A DNA stretch of 64,000 nucleotides, taken from NCBI RefSeq assembly GCF_030272615.1, contig NC_081410.1, positions 128,765,640 through 128,829,639 on the forward strand, in the 5' to 3' direction. The notes under the pieces are model-generated. The model saw only the letters and a program-made list of their open reading frames with translations. It did not search any database and had not been told where the DNA came from. Numbering within the stretch: the first letter of the stretch is position 1; every line of letters starts with the position of its first letter. Shown one piece after another: positions 45,077-57,930 of the stretch. The translations under genes and the position numbers were made by a program. The stretch comes from Cryptomeria japonica (taxonomy: Eukaryota > Streptophyta > Pinopsida > Cupressales > Cupressaceae).

Positions 45077-46563
45077 TGTTAATTAGATGAGAGGGGGGGG
45101 GTGAATCATATAAACACACAATTCACTCTATTCATCAGATTCAACCTCGGTAGCCTTTACTTAATATGCAACTATGACTGCAAATCATTCAAACTCATAA
45201 ACTGACAAACATAAAACATTATAACACATTTAACACCAGATTTAATGTGGAAACCCAAATAGGGAAAAACCACTATGGGATTTCGAACCCACTAAGAAAA
45301 TATACTCTTCTAGAGTATGCTCAGTTAAAAGCAAATCCTGTTAAAGATTACATACACATTGCTAGATGTGACCCGGTTAAGGGATTTCCCTTAGATCTGT
45401 TAGAATCTTCACTTTGTTAGAAGTGACCTTGTCAAAGGATTTCAAACACTCATTCAGAATGTTACCTTGCTAGAGGATTTACAAATAAGATTGTTAGGTC
45501 CACTCGGTTAAGAGATTTCTTGTCACTTACAAAAATAAATAACAATAATAAAATATATCTACAACTTCACATTTGAAATGCTAAAGCAGATTCTATGTGC
45601 TCAATGTACTCAAGATAATCTTGTCATAAGACTTATCTTTCTTCTTGCTGGGCTTCTCAATCTGTTCTACAATTAGATCTTCAATCTTTTGTACTCTGTA
45701 ATCACCTCTGTAGCATCATTGTGCTTCCAGTTTGCTCGTTTGCTTTGTTCTACAACTATTCTTTATTTATAAGTAATTCCTAACTGCTTAATCTCCTTGA
45801 TCACATATCCCATGATCAATCTTAGCCATCAGATCATCATACTTGACTAGGTTCATTGAATCCTTCGATCTAAATTTTTTTTTATCTCACCTTGGAACTT
45901 GTATTCCTTCCTTGGTACTTGTGCTAGGTTATGATCGTTCAATCTGCACTGTAGATCTAACTCTTGCATTTTCATTGTCGTAGATCCTCAACAAACTTCT
46001 TGCATGACATACCAATCATTTATACATCTCTAGCTCATTGGTATCCTTCAATTAATAATGTATTTATTCATCCAATGTGTTTGTTACTGCTCGGTTGTTA
46101 CTCGGTTAATACTGAACTTTACTCAGTAGACATTCTACCTTCATTAACCGATATCGATATCCTTAGTGTTAACCGACTAGCTCTATGCTCGGTAAAATAG
46201 AATAGTATCAAACCTTTACTCATTCTATTGCATGAAATCTTTTCTCCTTCTTGTTCAATCTTTGAATACACATATATAGGATATCAAAACAATCAAAACA
46301 TCATAATCTCGTCACTATCTAACTCGGTAATCGTTGTCCATTGAATAACTTATTACTCCCCTTTATTCTCACATTCTTCTTGTGTCATTTACCGACATCT
46401 TTATACTCATCAAAGCATGCTTTTTAAGATATGGCAACATCATACTGAATCAGAAAATCAATTACTTGACATCAATGACAAAATAATATTAAGAGAGTAA
46501 TCATCCTTTATCAATTATATCATTTATCTCCAACATCTTCTTAATCTTTTTGTAATGCCAACA
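45077..46563 (-). repeat. Copia LTR2 (1487 bp), shared by units 1 and 2
   Basis: It serves as 5' LTR of unit 1 and 3' LTR of unit 2. It differs from LTR3 at one base seen by eye (TCAGTTAAAAGC versus TCAGTTAACAGC, about 45321 versus 51443). Its first ~350 bp differ from LTR1. U3 TATA box at 45763-45772. Confidence 0.92.
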
Positions 46564-46959
46564 ATCTCCCCCTTTGGCATTGATGGCAATACCAACTTTA
46601 ATGGCAATACCAACTTGATTCATTTCAATTGATTTGGATTCAGATTGCTGTAAAACTATCTGTTGTTAACCTTGAGCTAAAAACATCTCCTGCAAACTTC
46701 TCCCCCTGTCATTAGTCTTCTCCCCCTTTGACAACAATGCCAAAAAGTAAAACTAATGCATGATTACTTCCCCTGTGAAGTAATTTTCTTGCTTGATAAA
46801 ACATATACAAATGTATCATCTAAGTCTCGGTCAGAGCAACTTGTCTTCATTCACTATTTCTTGCACACCTTTAGACATCCTTCTAAAGTGTGTAAATCAG
46901 CATCAACTCACAACTAGTATTCTATGGAGTCATAGAATTGATTCTTTCACTGAACTTTG

Positions 46960-49900
46960 TCAATGAGTAGAAGATAGGGGTAGGACCCCTAACTTACTTC
47001 TGAGATACTCAAGAGTGTCCTTTGGTAGTGGCTTAGTGAAGATGTCTGCTATTTGTTCCTTTGAACTAATATATTCCAGCACAACTTTCTTCTCTTGAAC
47101 TTCTTCTCTAAGATAATGATACTTTATAGAGATATGCTTTGTCTTAGAGTGCATTACCGGATTCTTTGAAATGTTAATAGCACTAGTATTATCACAGAAT
47201 ATAGTTACTGGCTTGGTAACTTTTTCATTCATACCTTCCAACATTTGTTTGATCCATGCTATATTGGTGCAATTCAATGCTGCAACGACATATTTAGCTT
47301 CAACTATTGATTGTGAAATGCATCCTTGTTTCTTGCTAAGCCAACTCACTAGTCTCTCTCCCAAAAAGAAAGCTCCACCGCTTGTTCTTTTCCTGTCATC
47401 AATGTTTCCTGCCCAATCAACATCAGTATAGACTTTTAAGTCAAAATCATTCCTCTTTTTATATACTAAACCATAATCTTTAGTGCCTCTCAAGTATCTG
47501 AAAATTCTCTTGATTACTGTCATATGGGTTTCTTTGGGATCTGCAGAAAATATTGCAACTATACCTACTGCATGTGCTATATCAAGCCTGCTGTAAACCA
47601 CATATTGTAACTTTCCAATCATAGATCGGTAAAGTGTCTCATCAACAGATGCAGATTCATCATTCTTTGATAGTTTACAATTAGTAGTCATAGGAGTACT
47701 TACAGGTTTAGAATCCTTCATTCCAAATTTCTTCAAGATTTCCTTTATGTACTTGGATTGAGTAATGAAGATCTCATTTTTCATTTGCAGTATCTACAAA
47801 CCTATAAAATACTTTATTTCATCGATTAATGACATCTCAAATTCTTTGCACATTTCATTTCCAAAGTTCTTGCATAAAGAGTCATTTCCACAAAAGATAA
47901 TATCATCAACAAATATGGCTGAAATCAGTATTCCATTTTCCTCATCATTGTTCATATACGTGTTGTTTTCACTTGTCCTCATAAAACCAATCTTGATTAG
48001 ATAAGAGTGCAATCTTTCATACCATGCTCTAGGTGCTTGCTTCAGGACATATAATGCTTTGTTCAACTTACATACCTGATCTTTATTCTCCTCTTCAATA
48101 AATCCTTCAGGTTGTTCAATATAAACTTCTTCTTCTAGTATACCATTCAAAAATGCAGATTTAACATCCATTTGATATATCTTGAATTTTTTGTAAGCAG
48201 CATATGCCAACAATGTTCTTACTCCTTCAAGTCTTGCTACAGGTGCAAAAGTCTCTCCATAGTCTATTCCTTCTTCTTGAGCATAACCTTTGCAAACTAG
48301 TCTTGCTTTATTCCGAATGACCTCACCTTTTTCATTTAGCTTGTTTCTGAAAATCCATTTTGTACCGATTACATTTTTCTCTTTTGGTCTTGGGACCAGT
48401 GTCCATGTTTCATTTTTCTTGATTTGTTCAATCTCTTCAGTCATAGCATTTACCCAATCTTCATTGTTAAATGCCTCTTTTACTATTCTCGGTTCAAATT
48501 TAGATATTAGACATGTGTTCTGTCTCAGTTTTTTACTTGTCATCACTGGATCATCCTTGTCTCCTATAATCTGACTTGATGCATGATTTCTTTTGACATA
48601 TTTGGCTAATATAGGCTCGGTAGGCTCTGTATGATCTTCTTCATCACTCGGTAACTGAGTATTTTCTTCATTGGCTTTCTCGATAAAACCGGTCGGTTGT
48701 ACATATACAAACTCTTCATAATCTTTTGGTTCTTTGGAGTTTCCTTCATCATTTCTTTCTGCAAATTCATCAATTTTCACATTTGCACTTTCCACTATTT
48801 TGTTAGAAGATTTGATCAGACATTTAAATGCTTTACTTCTAGAAGAATAACCAAGAAATGTTCCTTCCTCGCTTTTCTGATCAAACTTTCCATTTCTATC
48901 ATCTTTGTGAACATAACATCTACTTCCAAATATTTTAAAATAACTCACATTAGGTTTCTTGTCATACCAGATTTCATACAGTGTCTTCAAAGTTCCTTTC
49001 TTCAGTTGTACTCGGTTCAGGGTGTAAACTGCAGTGCTAATTGCTTCTCTCCAAAATGTTTGAGGTACCCTCTTTTCTCTCATCAGGGTTCTGGCACAAT
49101 CTACAATAGATCTGTTTCTTCTTTCAGCTATCCCATTTTGCTGTGGTGTTCTCGGTGCAGACACTTGTTTCTTTATACCACGATCATTGCAAAATAGGTT
49201 AAATTCATCAGAAATGAACTCTCCTCCTCTGTCAGATCTTAGACATTTCAGCTGTCTTCCAGTTTCATTTTCAACTCTTGCCTTATACCATTTGAACATT
49301 TGAAAGGCTTTTGATTTCTCTTTTAAAAACATAACTAACATCATCCTTGAGTAATCATCCACAAATAATATGAAGTATTTATCACCATAATAACTTTGAA
49401 CTTTCATAGGACCACAAAGATCAGTGTGCACAAGATCTAAAATTCCTTTAGAAGTGTAAGACTTACTTGTAAAGCTTGATTTTGCCATCTTACCCATCTG
49501 GCATCCTCAACACATTGCATTCTCAGGTTTTTCCAAGCTCGGTGGACCTCTTACATGATGCTTCTTACTTATTTTGATCAGATTATCAAAATTTACATGA
49601 CAAAACCTTTTATGCCATAACTAAGTATCTTCTATTTTTGCATATAGACAATTGTTCCGAGTTGAGTCAAGGTGAAATGTATTACCTCTTGTTTGAGTCT
49701 CGGTAGCAGCCAACTTTCCATGTTTGTCATGAACTTTGACAATTCCTTTTTGAAATTCTATTCGGTATCCTATATTATTTAGCTATGCTAGACTCGACAG
49801 ATTGTATTTCAGACCTTCAACCCAATATACATCATCACATTTAGTATTGTCAAGAAGTGTAATAGAACCTTTACCTTTCACCGGACATGGTGTATAATTA

Positions 49901-51135
49901 CCAAATCTTACATAACCTCCATCATAGTCTTCTATTTTAACAAACTTGTGTTTATCACCTGTCATGTGATGTGAGCATCCACTATCTATGAACCAAGAAT
50001 CATTGTTATTTATGTGAGATATTAGGGCTTTTTCCTCATACCTTTCTTCATCTGATCCATCTTTGATAGCCACATATACAACTTCCTCTGTCTTAGTCTC
50101 ATCAGATTTATCATCGTTGGATTCCTCATCAGCTACTAGGCATGTCTTTCTATCTTTCCTTTTGAAGTCTTGGTGCCCTCTATAATGGTTGTCTTTCTGT
50201 CTGTCATCTTGGTATTCTTTCTTTTCACTAGATTCTTTGTCAGGACAGTTAGAAGCCATATGTCCTATTTTATCACAGTTAAAACATTTCAAAGGTAACT
50301 TTCCTTTATACTTACCTTTACCTCTCGATAACCTTCTGGCTAATAATGCTTCAAACTCTTCTTGCTTTCTGATTTCCTCATATAGTTTGTGTACTTCTTC
50401 CATGTTATTGAGAAATCTCTCACTTACTCCACTATGATTTTCTTCAGTATACTTATACATTCTATCATTGTAATCATCAGATTTACCAAAATGAAAAGAA
50501 TTAAATGCATATTCAACTTTATTTACCGAAGACCCACTGTTATCAAAATTACTTAACTCAAATGCATGAAGCTTACCGATAGTAGCATCCAAGGAGACTG
50601 GCATGTTTGGTATAGACCTTAATTCATTAATTGTAGAGACTCGAATGGCATAAGCAGGTAGAAGTGTTCTAAGCAACTTACTTGTTACATCCTTTTCTTC
50701 AATAGTTCCTCCTGCTCCTTTGATTTGATTGATAGTTTCCTTTAACCTTGTATTGTATTGGATAATGTTCTCACCTTCATTCATTCTCATGGATTCAAGT
50801 TGACCTCTTAGACTATCTACTTTTTCTATCTGAACATGTTCATCACCACCATACACAGATATAAGCTTATTCCACATTGCTTTGGCATCATTACAACCTT
50901 CTAGATCATTAAACTCTGAGTCGGTCAATGTTGATGTTATTTCAATCATTGCTTGAATATGTTCTGGCTTTTCCTTTATCTCTTCCATTATCATCGGGTA
51001 GGTGTTGGGTGCAATGTAATTGTTCTCCAGATAATATGTTGCATATTCTCCAATTCCTGATAAGTGTAGCTTCATCCTTTTCTACCATGTGGAGAAACTT
51101 GACTTGTTCAGCTTTGGTGCATCCCTTTTATACAT
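46960..51135 (-). pseudogene. Copia gag-pol polyprotein, unit 2, same five stops
   Basis: The translation is identical to unit 1 in every open segment. Stops fall at 51082-51084, 49783-49785, 49621-49623, 49507-49509 and 47794-47796, each exactly 6122 bp from its counterpart. No private lesion was found. Confidence 0.93.
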
Positions 51136-51198
51136 CTTCGGATCTTGCCTCAAGTTCCTTTAAACTTTTCTTCCGACGTCCAAAGCTTTGATACCAAT

Positions 51199-52685
51199 TG
51201 TTAATTAGATGAGAGGGGGGGGGTGAATCATATAAACACACAATTCACTCTATTCATCAGATTCAACCTCGGTAGCCTTTACTTAATATGCAACTATGAC
51301 TGCAAATCATTCAAACTCATAAACTGACAAACATAAAACATTATAACACATTTAACACCAGATTTAATGTGGAAACCCAAATAGGGAAAAACCACTATGG
51401 GATTTCGAACCCACTAAGAAAATATACTCTTCTAGAGTATGCTCAGTTAACAGCAAATCCTGTTAAAGATTACATACACATTGCTAGATGTGACCCGGTT
51501 AAGGGATTTCCCTTAGATCTGTTAGAATCTTCACTTTGTTAGAAGTGACCTTGTCAAAGGATTTCAAACACTCATTCAGAATGTTACCTTGCTAGAGGAT
51601 TTACAAATAAGATTGTTAGGTCCACTCGGTTAAGAGATTTCTTGTCACTTACAAAAATAAATAACAATAATAAAATATATCTACAACTTCACATTTGAAA
51701 TGCTAAAGCAGATTCTATGTGCTCAATGTACTCAAGATAATCTTGTCATAAGACTTATCTTTCTTCTTGCTGGGCTTCTCAATCTGTTCTACAATTAGAT
51801 CTTCAATCTTTTGTACTCTGTAATCACCTCTGTAGCATCATTGTGCTTCCAGTTTGCTCGTTTGCTTTGTTCTACAACTATTCTTTATTTATAAGTAATT
51901 CCTAACTGCTTAATCTCCTTGATCACATATCCCATGATCAATCTTAGCCATCAGATCATCATACTTGACTAGGTTCATTGAATCCTTCGATCTAAATTTT
52001 TTTTTATCTCACCTTGGAACTTGTATTCCTTCCTTGGTACTTGTGCTAGGTTATGATCGTTCAATCTGCACTGTAGATCTAACTCTTGCATTTTCATTGT
52101 CGTAGATCCTCAACAAACTTCTTGCATGACATACCAATCATTTATACATCTCTAGCTCATTGGTATCCTTCAATTAATAATGTATTTATTCATCCAATGT
52201 GTTTGTTACTGCTCGGTTGTTACTCGGTTAATACTGAACTTTACTCAGTAGACATTCTACCTTCATTAACCGATATCGATATCCTTAGTGTTAACCGACT
52301 AGCTCTATGCTCGGTAAAATAGAATAGTATCAAACCTTTACTCATTCTATTGCATGAAATCTTTTCTCCTTCTTGTTCAATCTTTGAATACACATATATA
52401 GGATATCAAAACAATCAAAACATCATAATCTCGTCACTATCTAACTCGGTAATCGTTGTCCATTGAATAACTTATTACTCCCCTTTATTCTCACATTCTT
52501 CTTGTGTCATTTACCGACATCTTTATACTCATCAAAGCATGCTTTTTAAGATATGGCAACATCATACTGAATCAGAAAATCAATTACTTGACATCAATGA
52601 CAAAATAATATTAAGAGAGTAATCATCCTTTATCAATTATATCATTTATCTCCAACATCTTCTTAATCTTTTTGTAATGCCAACA
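51199..52685 (-). repeat. Copia LTR3 (1487 bp), shared by units 2 and 3
   Basis: Same length and ends as LTR2; the single difference noticed is the A-to-C at about 51443. Confidence 0.92.
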
Positions 52686-53081
52686 ATCTCCCCCTTTGGC
52701 ATTGATGGCAATACCAACTTTAATGGCAATACCAACTTGATTCATTTCAATTGATTTGGATTCAGATTGCTGTAAAACTATCTGTTGTTAACCTTGAGCT
52801 AAAAACATCTCCTGCAAACTTCTCCCCCTGTCATTAGTCTTCTCCCCCTTTGACAACAATGCCAAAAAGTAAAACTAATGCATGATTACTTCCCCTGTGA
52901 AGTAATTTTCTTGCTTGATAAAACATATACAAATGTATCATCTAAGTCTCGGTCAGAGCAACTTGTCTTCATTCACTATTTCTTGCACACCTTTAGACAT
53001 CCTTCTAAAGTGTGTAAATCAGCATCAACTCACAACTAGTATTCTATGGAGTCATAGAATTGATTCTTTCACTGAACTTTG

Positions 53082-56000
53082 TCAATGAGTAGAAGATAGG
53101 GGTAGGACCCCTAACTTACTTCTGAGATACTCAAGAGTGTCCTTTGGTAGTGGCTTAGTGAAGATGTCTGCTATTTGTTCCTTTGAACTAATATATTCCA
53201 GCACAACTTTCTTCTCTTGAACTTCTTCTCTAAGATAATGATACTTTATAGAGATATGCTTTGTCTTAGAGTGCATTACCGGATTCTTTGAAATGTTAAT
53301 AGCACTAGTATTATCACAGAATATAGTTACTGGCTTGGTAACTTTTTCATTCATACCTTCCAACATTTGTTTGATCCATGCTATATTGGTGCAATTCAAT
53401 GCTGCAACGACATATTTAGCTTCAACTATTGATTGTGAAATGCATCCTTGTTTCTTGCTAAGCCAACTCACTAGTCTCTCTCCCAAAAAGAAAGCTCCAC
53501 CGCTTGTTCTTTTCCTGTCATCAATGTTTCCTGCCCAATCAACATCAGTATAGACTTTTAAGTCAAAATCATTCCTCTTTTTATATACTAAACCATAATC
53601 TTTAGTGCCTCTCAAGTATCTGAAAATTCTCTTGATTACTGTCATATGGGTTTCTTTGGGATCTGCAGAAAATATTGCAACTATACCTACTGCATGTGCT
53701 ATATCAAGCCTGCTGTAAACCACATATTGTAACTTTCCAATCATAGATCGGTAAAGTGTCTCATCAACAGATGCAGATTCATCATTCTTTGATAGTTTAC
53801 AATTAGTAGTCATAGGAGTACTTACAGGTTTAGAATCCTTCATTCCAAATTTCTTCAAGATTTCCTTTATGTACTTGGATTGAGTAATGAAGATCTCATT
53901 TTTCATTTGCAGTATCTACAAACCTATAAAATACTTTATTTCATCGATTAATGACATCTCAAATTCTTTGCACATTTCATTTCCAAAGTTCTTGCATAAA
54001 GAGTCATTTCCACAAAAGATAATATCATCAACAAATATGGCTGAAATCAGTATTCCATTTTCCTCATCATTGTTCATATACGTGTTGTTTTCACTTGTCC
54101 TCATAAAACCAATCTTGATTAGATAAGAGTGCAATCTTTCATACCATGCTCTAGGTGCTTGCTTCAGGACATATAATGCTTTGTTCAACTTACATACCTG
54201 ATCTTTATTCTCCTCTTCAATAAATCCTTCAGGTTGTTCAATATAAACTTCTTCTTCTAGTATACCATTCAAAAATGCAGATTTAACATCCATTTGATAT
54301 ATCTTGAATTTTTTGTAAGCAGCATATGCCAACAATGTTCTTACTCCTTCAAGTCTTGCTACAGGTGCAAAAGTCTCTCCATAGTCTATTCCTTCTTCTT
54401 GAGCATAACCTTTGCAAACTAGTCTTGCTTTATTCCGAATGACCTCACCTTTTTCATTTAGCTTGTTTCTGAAAATCCATTTTGTACCGATTACATTTTT
54501 CTCTTTTGGTCTTGGGACCAGTGTCCATGTTTCATTTTTCTTGATTTGTTCAATCTCTTCAGTCATAGCATTTACCCAATCTTCATTGTTAAATGCCTCT
54601 TTTACTATTCTCGGTTCAAATTTAGATATTAGACATGTGTTCTGTCTCAGTTTTTTACTTGTCATCACTGGATCATCCTTGTCTCCTATAATCTGACTTG
54701 ATGCATGATTTCTTTTGACATATTTGGCTAATATAGGCTCGGTAGGCTCTGTATGATCTTCTTCATCACTCGGTAACTGAGTATTTTCTTCATTGGCTTT
54801 CTCGATAAAACCGGTCGGTTGTACATATACAAACTCTTCATAATCTTTTGGTTCTTTGGAGTTTCCTTCATCATTTCTTTCTGCAAATTCATCAATTTTC
54901 ACATTTGCACTTTCCACTATTTTGTTAGAAGATTTGATCAGACATTTAAATGCTTTACTTCTAGAAGAATAACCAAGAAATGTTCCTTCCTCGCTTTTCT
55001 GATCAAACTTTCCATTTCTATCATCTTTGTGAACATAACATCTACTTCCAAATATTTTAAAATAACTCACATTAGGTTTCTTGTCATACCAGATTTCATA
55101 CAGTGTCTTCAAAGTTCCTTTCTTCAGTTGTACTCGGTTCAGGGTGTAAACTGCAGTGCTAATTGCTTCTCTCCAAAATGTTTGAGGTACCCTCTTTTCT
55201 CTCATCAGGGTTCTGGCACAATCTACAATAGATCTGTTTCTTCTTTCAGCTATCCCATTTTGCTGTGGTGTTCTCGGTGCAGACACTTGTTTCTTTATAC
55301 CACGATCATTGCAAAATAGGTTAAATTCATCAGAAATGAACTCTCCTCCTCTGTCAGATCTTAGACATTTCAGCTGTCTTCCAGTTTCATTTTCAACTCT
55401 TGCCTTATACCATTTGAACATTTGAAAGGCTTTTGATTTCTCTTTTAAAAACATAACTAACATCATCCTTGAGTAATCATCCACAAATAATATGAAGTAT
55501 TTATCACCATAATAACTTTGAACTTTCATAGGACCACAAAGATCAGTGTGCACAAGATCTAAAATTCCTTTAGAAGTGTAAGACTTACTTGTAAAGCTTG
55601 ATTTTGCCATCTTACCCATCTGGCATCCTCAACACATTGCATTCTCAGGTTTTTCCAAGCTCGGTGGACCTCTTACATGATGCTTCTTACTTATTTTGAT
55701 CAGATTATCAAAATTTACATGACAAAACCTTTTATGCCATAACTAAGTATCTTCTATTTTTGCATATAGACAATTGTTCCGAGTTGAGTCAAGGTGAAAT
55801 GTATTACCTCTTGTTTGAGTCTCGGTAGCAGCCAACTTTCCATGTTTGTCATGAACTTTGACAATTCCTTTTTGAAATTCTATTCGGTATCCTATATTAT
55901 TTAGCTATGCTAGACTCGACAGATTGTATTTCAGACCTTCAACCCAATATACATCATCACATTTAGTATTGTCAAGAAGTGTAATAGAACCTTTACCTTT

Positions 56001-57257
56001 CACCGGACATGGTGTATAATTACCAAATCTTACATAACCTCCATCATAGTCTTCTATTTTAACAAACTTGTGTTTATCACCTGTCATGTGATGTGAGCAT
56101 CCACTATCTATGAACCAAGAATCATTGTTATTTATGTGAGATATTAGGGCTTTTTCCTCATACCTTTCTTCATCTGATCCATCTTTGATAGCCACATATA
56201 CAACTTCCTCTGTCTTAGTCTCATCAGATTTATCATCGTTGGATTCCTCATCAGCTACTAGGCATGTCTTTCTATCTTTCCTTTTGAAGTCTTGGTGCCC
56301 TCTATAATGGTTGTCTTTCTGTCTGTCATCTTGGTATTCTTTCTTTTCACTAGATTCTTTGTCAGGACAGTTAGAAGCCATATGTCCTATTTTATCACAG
56401 TTAAAACATTTCAAAGGTAACTTTCCTTTATACTTACCTTTACCTCTCGATAACCTTCTGGCTAATAATGCTTCAAACTCTTCTTGCTTTCTGATTTCCT
56501 CATATAGTTTGTGTACTTCTTCCATGTTATTGAGAAATCTCTCACTTACTCCACTATGATTTTCTTCAGTATACTTATACATTCTATCATTGTAATCATC
56601 AGATTTACCAAAATGAAAAGAATTAAATGCATATTCAACTTTATTTACCGAAGACCCACTGTTATCAAAATTACTTAACTCAAATGCATGAAGCTTACCG
56701 ATAGTAGCATCCAAGGAGACTGGCATGTTTGGTATAGACCTTAATTCATTAATTGTAGAGACTCGAATGGCATAAGCAGGTAGAAGTGTTCTAAGCAACT
56801 TACTTGTTACATCCTTTTCTTCAATAGTTCCTCCTGCTCCTTTGATTTGATTGATAGTTTCCTTTAACCTTGTATTGTATTGGATAATGTTCTCACCTTC
56901 ATTCATTCTCATGGATTCAAGTTGACCTCTTAGACTATCTACTTTTTCTATCTGAACATGTTCATCACCACCATACACAGATATAAGCTTATTCCACATT
57001 GCTTTGGCATCATTACAACCTTCTAGATCATTAAACTCTGAGTCGGTCAATGTTGATGTTATTTCAATCATTGCTTGAATATGTTCTGGCTTTTCCTTTA
57101 TCTCTTCCATTATCATCGGGTAGGTGTTGGGTGCAATGTAATTGTTCTCCAGATAATATGTTGCATATTCTCCAATTCCTGATAAGTGTAGCTTCATCCT
57201 TTTCTACCATGTGGAGAAACTTGACTTGTTCAGCTTTGGTGCATCCCTTTTATACAT
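53082..57257 (-). pseudogene. Copia gag-pol polyprotein, unit 3, same five stops
   Basis: Identical open segments to units 1 and 2, with stops at 57204-57206, 55905-55907, 55743-55745, 55629-55631 and 53916-53918. Its 5' LTR is missing because the assembly gap begins three bases before the expected LTR boundary. Confidence 0.93.
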
Positions 57258-57317
57258 CTTCGGATCTTGCCTCAAGTTCCTTTAAACTTTTCTTCCGACG
57301 TCCAAAGCTTTGATACC

Positions 57318-57817
57318 NNNNNNNNNNNNNNNNNNNNNNNNNNNNNNNNNNNNNNNNNNNNNNNNNNNNNNNNNNNNNNNNNNNNNNNNNNNNNNNNNNN
57401 NNNNNNNNNNNNNNNNNNNNNNNNNNNNNNNNNNNNNNNNNNNNNNNNNNNNNNNNNNNNNNNNNNNNNNNNNNNNNNNNNNNNNNNNNNNNNNNNNNNN
57501 NNNNNNNNNNNNNNNNNNNNNNNNNNNNNNNNNNNNNNNNNNNNNNNNNNNNNNNNNNNNNNNNNNNNNNNNNNNNNNNNNNNNNNNNNNNNNNNNNNNN
57601 NNNNNNNNNNNNNNNNNNNNNNNNNNNNNNNNNNNNNNNNNNNNNNNNNNNNNNNNNNNNNNNNNNNNNNNNNNNNNNNNNNNNNNNNNNNNNNNNNNNN
57701 NNNNNNNNNNNNNNNNNNNNNNNNNNNNNNNNNNNNNNNNNNNNNNNNNNNNNNNNNNNNNNNNNNNNNNNNNNNNNNNNNNNNNNNNNNNNNNNNNNNN
57801 NNNNNNNNNNNNNNNNN
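57318..57817. other. Assembly gap, 500 N
   Basis: Exactly 500 N. A complete fourth LTR (1487 bp) cannot fit, so the gap length is probably a placeholder. Confidence 0.98.
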
Positions 57818-57818
57818 T

Positions 57819-57930
57819 GCGTACGCGCTGTTTATAGTAAAGATAGCATGTACGTGCTGTTTAATGGGAAACACAAATAGCGTGTACGTGTTGTTTAATG
57901 GGAAACACGTGTGTACGCGCTTCTTACACT
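57819..57930. repeat. ~30-34 bp minisatellite, 3-4 units
   Basis: GC(G/A)TGTACGTGCTGTTTAATG followed by GGAAACAC recurs at 57846 and 57880 (34 bp apart), with diverged units at 57819 and 57909. It abuts the gap and is truncated by it. Confidence 0.8.

Larger units (their letters stand above)
38956..57317 (-). mobile_element. Tandem array of a Ty1/copia retrotransposon, three units visible
   Basis: The order on the plus strand is LTR1, internal 1, LTR2, internal 2, LTR3, internal 3, then N. The element reads on the minus strand (gag, protease, integrase, RT, RNase H: the copia order). The period is 6122 bp = 1487 bp LTR + 4635 bp internal. All encoded frames are identical among the three units, including the positions of five stop codons. 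Neighbouring units share one LTR, which is the signature of unequal LTR-LTR recombination and not of independent insertions. False duplication during assembly is the main alternative. Confidence 0.9.
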
